Shown here piece after piece: positions 22,411-33,159 of a stretch of DNA of 64,000 nt; positions within the stretch are counted from its first letter, which is position 1; every line of letters starts with the position of its first letter. The DNA is from Viola odorata (lineage: Eukaryota > Streptophyta > Magnoliopsida > Malpighiales > Violaceae), in the NCBI GenBank assembly GCA_963691705.1, contig OY829546.1:34008040-34072039 (forward strand), written 5' to 3'. The notes under the pieces were generated by a model. The model had not been told where the DNA came from and did not search any database. It saw nothing but the letters and a program-made list of their open reading frames with translations. Made by a program: the position numbers and the translations under genes.

Positions 22411-22712
22411 TGTAAATCAGGTCGGGCGAGGGTAGCACTCTAAGTCCATACCTTTGTGCAGAAATGGAAATCAGGCAAGGCGAGGGTAGTACTCACAGTG
22501 CATACCTTTGTGCAGAAATGGAAATCAGGCAGGGCTAGGGTAGCACTCGCAGTCCATACCTTTCTGCAGGGCGAGGGTAGCACTCGCAATCCATACCTTT
22601 GTGCAGAAATGGAAATCAGGCAGGGCCAGGGTAGCACTCGCAGTCCATACCTTTGTGCAGAAATGGAAATCAGGCAGGGCGAGGGTAGCACTCGCAGTCC
22701 ATACCTTTTGTG
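22411..22712. repeat. Tandem array R2 (about 54 bp unit, 6 copies)
   Basis: The unit contains GAGGGTAGCACTCGCAGTCC then ATACCTTTGTGCAG; copies start near 22428, 22481, 22536, 22573 (one shortened unit), 22627 and 22681. The ORF on each strand is an artefact of a unit length divisible by three. Confidence 0.85.
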
Positions 22713-22894
22713 TAGAAAAAGTAAATTGCTAAAATGTAAACTTGAGATCTGAACGGGGACACCGCAATTGTCAGACGTCGATGTAGGAAAGTCAATAAAG
22801 TCACTCTAGGAGGAGGAAATTTTCATGCATGAAAGTAAATAAAGATTAAGACATACCTTTGCTCTGACGTTGGTGGATTGTAACGTACATTTCC

Positions 22895-23725
22895 TTTGAT
22901 GTTGGTCTTCTGGGATATGGAGGAAAAATATCTTCTCGGATAATGAAGAACTAACCTTCTCTGATAATGAGGAGGGATGTCTTCTCTGATAATGAGGATA
23001 GGTGTGATCTTCTCGGATAATGAGGAAGGTGGCCTTTTCTGATAGTGAGGATGTGATCTTCTTTCGGATAATGAGGAAGATGTCACTCTGATAGTGAGGA
23101 CGGATGATGATCTTGGATAGTGGTCTCTCGGATAATGAGGAAGATGTCACTCTGATAGTGAGGATGGATGATGATCTCAGATAGTGGTCTTCTCTCGGAT
23201 AATGAGGAAGATGTCACTATTATAGTGAGGACGGGTGATGATCTCGGATATTGAGGTCGGATAGTCTTCTCTTGGATAATGTGGAAGATGTCACTCTGAT
23301 AGTGAGGACGGGTGATGATCTCGGATAGTGAGGTCAGATGGTTTTCTCTCGGATAATGAGGAAGATGTCACTCTAATAATAAGGACGGATGATGATCTCA
23401 GATAGTGGTCTTCTCTCGGATAATGAGGAAGATGTCACTCTGATAATAAGGACGGATGATGATCTCGGATAGTGGTCTTCTCTCGGATAATGAGGAAGAT
23501 GTCACTCTAATAATAAGGACGGATGATGATCTCGGATAGTGGTCTTCTCTCGGATAATGAGGAAGATGTCACTCTGATAATGAGGACATATGATGATCTC
23601 GGATAGTGGTCTTTTCTCGGATAATGAGAAAGATGTCACTCTGATAATAAGGACGCTGCTGATCTCGGATAGTGGTCTTCTCTCGGATAATGAGGAAGAT
23701 GTCACTCTGATAGTGAGGACGTTGC
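22895..23725. repeat. Tandem array R3 (about 67 bp unit, roughly 10 copies)
   Basis: The unit contains CGGATAATGAGGAAGATGTC, then ACTCTGATAGTGAGGACGG. Spacing of GAAGATGTCAC is 57-77 bases, mostly near 67. The first 180 bases are more irregular. Confidence 0.85.
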
Positions 23726-23809
23726 TTCCCGTCGGGCATCGTTGCTGAAAATCGAGAAATCCACTCGTATGCTGCTGCTCACTAGGATGCTCTTGCTTCA
23801 TTTGGATAT

Positions 23810-24117
23810 TGATTGGACGGTGGGGGAAATGTGATCCGCCGCACGAAGTTGATTGTGGAGTGGTGACGTGCTCCATTCGGGCGTCGATGATGGTGGAGGA
23901 GCGTGATCCATCACATGAAGTTGATTGTGGAGTCGTAATGGGCTTCATTCGGGCATCGATGATGGTGGAGGAGCGTGATCCATCGCACGAAGTTGATTGT
24001 GGAGTGGTAACGTGCTCCTTTCGGATATCGATGATGGTGGAGGAGCGCGATCCATCGCACGAAGTTTATTATGGAGTGGTAATGCTCTCTATTCAGGCGT
24101 CGATGATGGTGGATGAG
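23810..24117. repeat. Tandem array R4 (72 bp unit), left part
   Basis: The unit contains GAAGTTGATTGTGGAGTGGT and GATGATGGTGGAGGAGCG, about four copies. It is cut by N1 at ATGAG (24113-24117) and continues at 30051. Confidence 0.85.
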
Positions 24118-25495
24118 TGATCTGTTGTCGAACCCGTCAAAAATAATAATATAAACCTGTAGTCAATGTGCACAATAAACTATGTATAATGGTAGCAGGG
24201 TCGAACACAGGGATTAAGGGATCAACACTCAGTTCAATCTGACAGACTAAGTAATCCTAGTGACAAGTAACAAAGGGGTTTTTTTTTATGATTGTTTGAT
24301 TAATCTAATTATTAACTACGAAAGTATTAACAACTAGTAACAAAGAGTAATAGAAGTAATAAGAAATCAGTGGAGACAAGGGTTCCCAGTAAGAGTCCGA
24401 ATCCGGTTGCAATTATGGTCAGCCGGTCATTGGTTCAAGCATTGTCTACCCCGAGCTGATAGACGCACTATGGGGACCAGGTACGCTTAGGTCCCATGCT
24501 TACCTTCGTAATAGAAGCTATCCCAAGGTACGCTTATGGGTTAACCTTGACAGTCCGCCGTCCTCCATGGTACGCTTATGGAGGCAACACTCGGATGCCT
24601 ATGAAGAAGAGGTAAGATGCGTCTAGGGCGAGACAATCAGTACGCTCGAGGCTCTGCCCTAACGACTTGTTCAATCCAACTGGGGGATACCAGGTTTCCA
24701 GTCAGGACCAGTATGGTTATCTACTCTACCCTGCAGCGTCGCGTTAGGTATAACTACAAGGACGATTGTAATACTCTAGTTCAATTACTAGGTAATCAAG
24801 CTAATAATTAACCTAGGTAAATTGACAATTAATCATCAAACAAGAAAGATACCAACACAGAATTTATGAAGTACGATTTGACCTCACGGCTTCCCTTGCA
24901 ACCTTCAATCGACTCTTACAAGGAACAAGAAGACTTAGCCGAACATATTAATAATAAAAATAAATAAATAAATAAATTGCATAATTAAATAAGAGAGATG
25001 AAGAAATAAATCCTGATTATTACCGGCCGGAGCAACTGCTCCGGTTTATTGAAGAGAAAAACAAAGATGCCGAAGGCAGTGGTGGCGCCAAAGGTTCAGC
25101 GGGATAGAAGAAGAGAAGAATCGCAAAAACATAATTGCTAAAAGTGTTTATAGAATTATTAAAACTTAAATTCCTATTCCGATTTGAATTCAACTCCCCA
25201 TAGGACTTCTACTGCGATTGGGACTTCTGGAGTATTAATCTAGCGGATCTGATATTTTTCTTTAATGCGCTTGTTTCCTTTTCTCGCTAGGACACTGTTG
25301 CTTTCCGCGAACGTCCAGCTGCTCGGCCTAGCTGCTCTATTACTCCCAGAAAATGATAGAAAGCATCCTTTTCGTATTTTCCTCTGATTTAGCCCAGATC
25401 TGTAGAAAGTGAGTAAACACAGCAACATAAGTAGTATCATGATCTAAAAAGGCATACAAAAGAGGGCGGAATTATGGACATAAAATGCTCTATCA
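24118..25495 (-). repeat. N1 3' LTR
   Basis: TGATCTGTTGTCG… to …GCTCTATCA. Very close to the right LTR. Minus TATA TTCTATAAAC at about 25145-25154. Confidence 0.88.
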
Positions 25496-25515
25496 AACAT
25501 CCCCACACTACCCCG
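25496..25515 (-). promoter_or_regulatory. N1 polypurine tract
   Basis: Minus GGGGTAGTGTGGGGATGTT next to the LTR start TGATAGAGC. Confidence 0.7.
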
Positions 25516-27342
25516 ATGCTCGCCCTCGAGCATTAAAATCAGAAAGCGTCACCTCATTAGGAACACATAGCCTCAATCCACAACACACAGAGTTACTTAT
25601 GCCACCACTTACACATCGACCAAGCAGTACGCCACCCTCCAGCCTGGATGAACTCTGCACTACTCTAGAGGAGTAACGAAACCAGAAGAGTTGCTTTCCT
25701 ACATCGGCCTGCTGCAAGCAATCCTCACAAGATATGGTGTTTATCGCTCACACTCAGAAATAGAGTTGGGTGTTTAACACTCATCAATGCGAATGACCAT
25801 GCACAAAACTAAATTTGCAATAGCGACCCGAGTACAAAGAACACACGCATGGGCAATCATATGATCATAGAGACTTCGCAAAGGGTAAAGTAAAATAAGA
25901 TGTTGAAGAAGAAGGGTGGTTCAAAGTAGAGAGAAGGAAGGATAGACGTTTCTTAGCTGAAAAAACAAGTCGGTGAGAAAGACCTCCTGATGGTAGTGGC
26001 AAGGGCAAGTCAAAGAACGCTGAAGGAGAGTGGGGGTTTCTGTGGGAAGTGCTGTCGGTCTTCTGACCTTTGAAATGCTCTGCTTCAATTCTAGATTGTA
26101 CTTCCTTCTGCTCAAACACTTTATTTGAGTTTTGTTTTTTTTTGTTTTTTTTTTTTGGTTTTGGTTTTGGTTTTGGGCAGAGAGGGGGCATACATGATAT
26201 TCTGGCTTGTTGAACTTGGAGCAGCAAAATTTTCCTTGGGCATCTGATCTTTAGTACGTACATGGTGCAAACGGCTCGGCCTAGCAGTTGCTCTCCATAT
26301 TACTTACTGGAGTGCTTTGATTTGCTCTTGAATATCTAGGTCGAGTCGCTAGGAATCCCGACACTAGAGCTTTTGTCTCTCTAATGCGCTCGATCTAGCA
26401 GCTCAATACCCCCACATCGAAGATGTTGATTTTTTTTCTCTGTCCCACCTTACCACTGCCGGAGGCATCTCTCACCTGCTAAGAAAAGAAAGGAATGGCT
26501 CAAGCAGTTATAAGGGTAGTGAAGGGAAGGTATGAGCAGTGTGGGTAAGGAGATAAAAAGCAAGAAAAAAAGATAACAAAGAAAAGTGCAAAATCCCTAA
26601 TCATATCATCGCTTTCCCATGTCTAATCATGTCTATACCCAAGGGGTCTCATGGAAATTCGGCCAGCACACAAATCATGCATCCACTCAGAAATAAAGTA
26701 CGGCATGAAAGCTCAAACACTTACGGGAGAAAAATTCATTGATTGCAAGCAGCTAGGGCAAGACGTAGTCATAAGAGCTAACAGGCAGTATCGTGTGCAA
26801 GTTGTTTTGGTGCAGTGGGTGAAGATTTTGTGTGAAGTGGGCCTACTCTGTGCATTCCATCACATGTGAGTTTAAAAATAGGGGTAGTGTAAACAGTTGA
26901 AAATCTTTTGAGGGAAAATTCAAATCGGGGCAAAAACGTGCATATGTAGGACGAACAGTCATGCGATACGATAATAATCAAACAGTCATGCAAAATATGC
27001 TAAAATGGACACAAAACATATCATAAAAGTATGAAACCCATCCCCACACTAAAGCAAAACACCGTCCTCGGTGTGGAGAAAGGAATCAAACAAACAGAGT
27101 TCATAGAAAATAGAGAAAAGGGGAAAGGAAATTGTTCACCGAGAAATTAAAGTACAAAACGAGCTCGAAGGCAAAGAGATAGAAGAGTTTGGGGGAGAAG
27201 GTCATGGACTAGCTGGAGGACGCAGCCTCAAAGCCAGCTCATCAGGGAGGTTCTGGAGAAGGGAGATGACCGTCCGGAGTAGGGCATTTATCTCGGCGAT
27301 TACAGCAGCAGTAGGTGAGGCATCGGCAGTGTCAGGAATTGC
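25516..27342 (-). other. N1 3' untranslated region
   Basis: No gene. Homologous to 30310-31644 and 33534-34640 (GGTGTCTATACCCA-like and CACTCAGAAATAAA blocks). It contains a T-rich tract with (GGTTTT)n near 26130-26180, and a second purine-tract-like site near 27038-27052 (minus TTTAGTGTGGGGATG). Confidence 0.6.
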
Positions 27343-28634
27343 TTACTCGGGACGCTCATCGCAAGGGAGAGACTGAACAGGGGACGGAGGAAGTGAATCT
27401 GCAGACAGGTTAGGCCACTCGAAGACTCCTCCATTCTGGGCGCTCCAGACTCTCTTCGTGCCTCCAGTGTATCCTTTGCTGAAACACAAAACACGACCTT
27501 TCAAGCGCAAATGGCCCATACCATCTAGGGTACGGGCATCATAGTTCCCTGTGGCGTTCACATCCACTTCATTTGGGATATGCGGGCAGGCATCCGTGGG
27601 GTGGTCAGTAAAGTTACAGATGTCGCAGGCTTTGATTTGCACGACCTGGCCGCTGGCCATATTCTGAATCATTCCAGTAATGGTGGAGAGTTGGTTCTCT
27701 ATAGCAACAGATCGAGCGTCATGAGTGGTAGAAGTTAGCTGGTCCAATGGTACAACATTCTTAGCCATCCTTTCTAGGAGAGCTTTGGCATTTGCTGGAG
27801 CTAGGGATAGCATATCACCGTTACTGGCAGCATCAATCAGTTCCTTGCTTCGCCCGCGTAATCCTTCGTAGAAATATTGGAGGAGAGCGTGGTTAGGGAT
27901 GTTGTGCGAAGGGCAAAGGGTCTGCATCTTTTTGAACCGTTCATAATACTGTCCAAGGTTTTCATTCTCCTTCTGCATGATGGAAAACAACATGAACGCT
28001 CTAAGCTTGGCCTGATTGATATCCACTAGCGCGGGTTTTGCACCAAGGTAGTATTTTTCTGTAAATGCCTTGAACATATCGGGCCAGCTAGTAATGGATA
28101 GGGCAGGCAGATCATAGAACTAGTTGCGAGCGTCATCTTCAAGCGACCACATGAACGCTCTAAGCTTGGCCTGATTGATATCCACTAGTGCGGGGTTTAG
28201 GGCCTTGCAGACAGTATGGAGTTGCTGAAGATGTCGAAGTGCACTCTCCCTGGGGATGCCATGGAACTTGGGAAAATAGTGGAGAACGGAGGATTTGATA
28301 ATCTAGTTGTGAGCAACAGTAGGCCACGCGCTACATCCAGCTGTGGTCTCTATGGTAGCGTTAAGATTTGAGATGCAGGGGTTGCGGACAACTTCACCAT
28401 CCCCACCGTCATTATTTTCAGCCATGGCAGGTTGTTTGGGATGTAGGTTGTCATCAATGTCGTGATCCAGCGGATCGACGTAGATAGGAGGTTCCAGATT
28501 GTCAGGGGGGGTTCGGGTGAGTTTCGTGTAGGACCGGCAGATTGATGTTGCTTAGCAAACTTGCGAGCTAATCGTTCTGTTCTCTGGATTTCTGGATCAA
28601 AGGGTAGTAGTGTAGTGTTGGAAGACCTGGTCAT
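27343..28634 (-). pseudogene. N1 gag fused to the tail of the env-like ORF
   Basis: On minus the frame opens MTRSSNTTLLPFDPEIQRTE at 28634. A frameshift near 28350-28400 and a stop near 28120 break it, and the last 244 codons (28077-27343) are open. These encode the retroviral-type Gag core (AKLRAFMLFSIMQKENENL, QYYERFKKMQTLCPSHN) and a CCHC knuckle CDICNFTDHPTDAC (C-x2-C-x4-H-x4-C), which binds nucleic acid. Right after it the frame switches to TLDGMGHL, FSKGYT and QNGGVF, the same tail as the Athila env-like ORF of N2. Protease, RT and integrase are deleted in between. A 46-base block occurs twice (27990-28035 and 28149-28194). Confidence 0.75.
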
Positions 28635-28668
28635 ACATAAAAGAAAAGAGCGTCAATTGCGTTAATCC

Positions 28669-28688
28669 CCAGCAACGGCGCCAAAATT
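28669..28688 (-). promoter_or_regulatory. N1 primer-binding site
   Basis: Minus AAATTTTGGCGCCGTTGCTG abuts the right LTR; the same type is found in N2 (TTTTGGCGCCGTTGTCGGGG). Confidence 0.75.
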
Positions 28689-30050
28689 TGATCGGTTATT
28701 GAACCCGTCAAAAATAATAATATAAACCTACAGTCAATGTGCATAATAAACTGTGTATAATGGTAGCAGGGTCGAACACAGGGATTAAGGGATCAACACT
28801 CAGTTCAATCTGACAGACTAAGTAATCCTAGTGACAAGTAACAAAGGGGGGTTTTTTTTTATGATTGTTTGATTAATCTAATTATTAACTACGAAAGTAT
28901 TAACAACTAGTAAGAAAGAGTAATAGAAGTAATAAGAAATCAGTGGAGACAAGGGTTCCTAGTAAGACTCTGAATCCGGTTGCAATTATGGTCAGCCGGT
29001 TATTGGTGCAAGCATTGTCTACCCCGAGCTGATAGACGCACTATGGGGACCAGGTACGCTTAGGTCCCCTGCTTACCTTCGTAATAGAAGCTATCCCAAG
29101 GTACGCTTATGGGTTAATCTTGACAGTCCGCCGTCCTCTAAGGTACGCTTATGGAGGCAACACTCGGATGCCCATGAAGAAGAGGTAAGATGCGTCTAGG
29201 GCGAGACACTCAGTACGCTCGAGGCTCTGCCCTAACGACTTGTTCAATCCAACTGGGGGATACCAGGTTTCCAGTCAGGACCAGTATGGTTATCTACTCT
29301 ACCCTGCAGTGTCGCGTTAGGTATAATTACAAGGACGATTCTAATACTCTAGTTCAATTACTAGGTGATCAAGCTAATAATTAACCTAGGTAAATTAACA
29401 ATTAATCATAGAACAAGAAAGATACCAACACAGAATTTATGAAGTAGGATTTGACCTCACGACTTCCCTTGCAACCTTCAATCGACTCTTACCAAGAACA
29501 AGAAGACTTAGCCACACATATTAATAATAAAAACAAATATATAAATAAATTGCATAATTAAATAAGAGAGATGAAGAAATAAATCCGGATTATTACCGGC
29601 CGGAGCAACTGCTCCGGTATATTGAAGAGAAAAACAAAGATGCCGAAGGCAGTGGTGGCGCTAAAGGTTCAGCGGGAGAGAAGAAGAGAAGAATCGCAAA
29701 AACCTAATTGCTAAAAGTATTTATAGAATTATTACAACTTAAATTCCTATTCCGATTTGAATTCAACTCCCCATAGGACTTCTGGAGTATTAATCTAGCG
29801 GATCTGATATTTTCCTTTAATGCGCTTGTTTCCTTTTCTCGCTAGGACACTGCTGCTTTCCGCGAACGTCCAGTTGCTCGACCTAGCTGCTCTATTACTC
29901 CCAGAAAATGATAAAAAGCGTCCTTTTCGTATTTTCCTCTTATTTAGCCCAGATCTGTAGAAAGTTAGTAAACACAGCAACACAAGTAGCATCATGATCT
30001 AAAAAGGCATACAAAAGAGGGCGGAATTATGGACATAAAATGCTCTATCG
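28689..30050 (-). repeat. N1 5' LTR
   Basis: TGATCGGTTATTG… to …GCTCTATCG. The last base has changed from A (left LTR) to G. Confidence 0.88.
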
Positions 30051-30200
30051 AGGAGTGTGGTCCATCGCACGAAGTTGATTGTGGAGTGGTAACGTGCTCC
30101 ATTCGGATATCGTGGTGATGGGGAAATAGATCGCCATACGACATTGATCGGGGAGTTGTAACGTGCTCCATTCGAATATCAATGGCGGAGATTCCACTGA
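30051..30200. repeat. Tandem array R4, right part
   Basis: AGGAGTGTGGTCCATCGCACGAAG resumes the 72-bp units of 23810-24117 for about two degenerate copies. Confidence 0.8.
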
Positions 30201-30309
30201 AGCATTTTTGTATCCTACAAATAGGGAGGAAACAAACACGAAGCAACAATGGGTGGAAAAAGAGAAAGCAATTGATAAATGGAAACAATGAAATCAAATC
30301 ATGTATGTT

Positions 30310-31644
30310 GTATATGAAAGTATTCCCACACTACCCTAAGGTTTGCCCCCAGCATTTTGTAAAAACAACTTCCCTATCAAGAGAAGGTTCAACAAGTTTA
30401 TGCATTTCTGGAGAACATCTCATCCAGTTTCTATCATATAAGCACGCTTGATACAAGCCTAGAAAAGCATCTGCATCTTGCCCAGGAGATAACGACCTCA
30501 AGGAGAAGACTTTCCCACAACATGTAGATGTAAGCACTCCTCACCGGATACTGGTGTTTGCGCTCACACTCAGAAACAAGGCTACGTGTTTAAATGAACA
30601 GGGCCTATTGATTGGCCGCGGTGAGGGCAAAGTGCACAAGTCCTTCAGTCTTCATTGGGGATGCTTCTTCCCGTGATGACTTTGAGGGTGTAGCGCCTAG
30701 ATTCTTGGATCCTTACTGGAGATGCTTTCCCTCTTGATCTTTCCGAGGATAAGGCGCTCCAGTTCTTTCATCTTCATTGAGGATGCCCTTTCTTGATTGC
30801 TTTGAGGGCACTGTGCCAAAGTTTTTAAATTTTCACGGGGGTGATTTTTCGATGGAGTTTTTTAAGAGCTGACCCTGGGGCCCCTTTCGCACTTGCTTCT
30901 GCTTTTGTTTTATTGTGTTCTTTGAACACTTTCGATTTTTTCTTTTTCCTTTTTTTCTTTTCTTTTTTTCCTTTTTTTTCATTTTCTTTCTTTTTCTTCT
31001 TTTTTTTTCTTTTTATTTTTTCCTTTTTCTTTCTTTCTTTCCTTTTTTTTTTCATTCGAATACAAAACACACCAGCAACCAAAGCAAGTACAGTTTTCGT
31101 GTTGGCTTTCCTTAGTTTTTCGTTTAAGACCGAGGCCTTCGTCTCTTGGTTTTGTTCAGCCTTATTCCAGCGCTGGCCATCAACAATCCTTAGAGCTTTC
31201 ACATCCTTTCTTGCGCAAACCGAGTTTGCTGTACACCCTTCCTCTGATTAGCCATCTCAGTCAGGCACTGCTCATTGCCTTATTGAAAAAATAAAAAAAT
31301 GGAAGAAAGAGCAAAGTTCAATGTCATTTTATCGCTATCTCATGTCTAATGGTGCATGTACCCTGGATATTATGCAAATCCAACTAACACTTAGTTTGGC
31401 ATTTTCACACATAAAGAAATAAGGCGTGGAGGCCCAAAATGCTCACAGGGATACGTTTATGACTGCTTACGCCTAAACATGCTGCAGATATAAGAACTAG
31501 CAGGCGAGATCATGCATGTCATATAATTTCAACTGGGTGCGCAAGTTATCAATGATGCAGTAACATGTTGAACATACTCAATCTAAGGAAGGTTTGAAAA
31601 TTTACGGGTAGTGTGGATTTTATTCAGAGAATTTTATGCACAGT
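30310..31644 (-). mobile_element. N3: Athila-like 3' remnant
   Basis: Starts with a purine-tract-like ATTCCCACACTACCC and follows the N1 3' region in order: GTGTTTGCGCTCACACTCAGAAA near 30551-30572, then GTCTAATGGTG and TATTATGCAAATCCA near 31340-31385. No LTR of its own was identified. N2 is inserted at its right end. The open minus frame at 30825-31202 is caused by the purine tract, not by a gene. Confidence 0.6.
30920..31062. repeat. Polypyrimidine tract (plus), about 140 bp
   Basis: Almost uninterrupted T/C on plus, A/G on minus. It creates false Phe-rich and Lys-rich ORFs. Confidence 0.9.
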
Positions 31645-33159
31645 TGATCATCAGTCAAATATACTTAAAATTTATCCTGATGCCTAAATGCACAAGTAAA
31701 TGTGTATAGAGAAAGACAGGGTCGAACCACAGAGATTAAAGGAGCAATATGTTAATAAAAATGTGTGACAGGGAGAAAGTGCGCTAGAGAAAGAACAAGT
31801 AACACAGGGGGAGGGGTTATGTTGATTAGTGAACTAATCAACTTAGGATCAGGAACTAGATAACATAACATAATCGGGGGCACGAAAGAAGGAAATGTAA
31901 TTAGAGGTGTATAAATCAGATAGGAAGAAATCTTAGCAAAAGGTGTTCTCGGGTTGCTTTCTAGGTCGGTCAATCATTGGCACAAAAATATTCCAGACTC
32001 AAGTACAGACCTGCTATAGGGACCGCGTTTCCACACCGCATCCCCTACTTACCTTCATAGATAAAAGCCACCCCCCGTTTCCATATATGAGGTGGCCTTG
32101 ACATTCCGCCGTCCTCCCAGGCACGAATGCGGGGAGACACTACTCAGAATGCCCATGAAGGGGAGGTAAGACATATCTAGGGCGCGATAGCTCAACTTGT
32201 CAGACTCATATCGCATACCCCAAATAACCATTTACCCCTAGACAGAGGCCTCTCACGCTGCCTCCACTAGGTGTATACTCTAACTCAAGGCTTCACGTCA
32301 GTTATAACCAAGAGAATGATAGTCCTCAAACAGAAATATCAACAGTTGATCAGGCCCTTAACATTCCTAAATGAGCATGGGATTAAAACGGTAAACAATT
32401 ATATGTCACAAGAGAATATATTAAGCATGCATTAGCCTCCTAACCAAACCCCACAACCCTCGAAACACCCTTTACCAAGAAGATGGAACTTAGCTACTCA
32501 TACTAGAATAAAAACAATAGATGATAATAAACATACAATAAATAAGAGAGAAGGATTAGAAGAAACCGAAAGGATAAAATAGTGTTAATCAAAAGCTTCC
32601 CCTTTACAAAGTTGGTGGCTGCTCCAAAATGCTAAGAGGAGATAATCCCTAGAAATTAGGGTAAGAGAGAGTGATGTGTTAATTGCCTAGGTCAGCCGTC
32701 CTTACACAAAACCCTAAAACTTAGTTTATATAGGCTAAAGCTAGCTAGGGGACAAAAACAGCTAAGGGGAAGGAGGATGAATGGAGGCGTGACAGCACAT
32801 GTCCTTCAGGGGAATATCATGGAATCCTGGCGCATCTGACAGCTTTTGGAAGCGCACGGAATCCCGTGCGGATCTTTGAAGATGCTTCTCTTTGGTTTCG
32901 ATTAAGAGAAGATGCAGATTTGTCGTGGCCGAGAGACTGCTCACTGGTCTGGTTCGCGTCTAGACCTCAACGATAATCTGGACTTCTAGCCCTTGAAGCT
33001 GAAAATCCTCAGGAATACTCCAAAAATGTTTCTGTTCGATCTTTTCTTTCTATTGACTATGATCTGTAATAAAGAAAGAAATAAGGATCAAATGCTAGAA
33101 TCCAGCCCCCGAAAGGGCTAGAAAAGAAGGTAAAATCATGCTTATAAGACATGCTATCA
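31645..33159 (-). repeat. N2 3' LTR
   Basis: TGATCATCAGTCAAATATAC… to …CATGCTATCA. Minus TATA (CCTATATAAAC) near 32673-32683. Homology to the right copy goes on to about 33533. Confidence 0.75.

Larger units (their letters stand above)
24118..30050 (-). mobile_element. N1: gag-only Athila-like element
   Basis: LTRs 24118-25495 and 28689-30050. The PBS (minus AAATTTTGGCGCCGTTGCTG) adjoins the right LTR and the purine tract (minus GGGGTAGTGTGGGGATGTT) adjoins the left. Flanks ATGAG (24113-24117) and AGGAG (30051-30055) are a 5-bp duplication with one mismatch, in the 72-bp array of X. The interior has only a gag fused to the tail of the env-like gene and a long 3' region homologous to those of N2 and N3. 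There is no protease, RT or integrase, so it is non-autonomous. Confidence 0.88.

Noticed and set aside
22440..23948. Long ORFs over the tandem arrays (22440-22752, 22806-23150, 23502-23948)
   Set aside because: Repeat-encoded peptides on both strands; open frames follow from unit lengths and lack of stops in the unit, not coding.
24617..24811. 64-aa ORF present in both N1 LTRs (also 29190-29384)
   Set aside because: Conserved only because the LTRs are recent duplicates; no start or promoter context and wrong strand for the element.
30825..31251. Lys-rich (minus) and Phe-rich (plus) ORFs of about 125-136 aa
   Set aside because: Produced by the polypyrimidine tract; no conservation in N1 or N2 3' regions.
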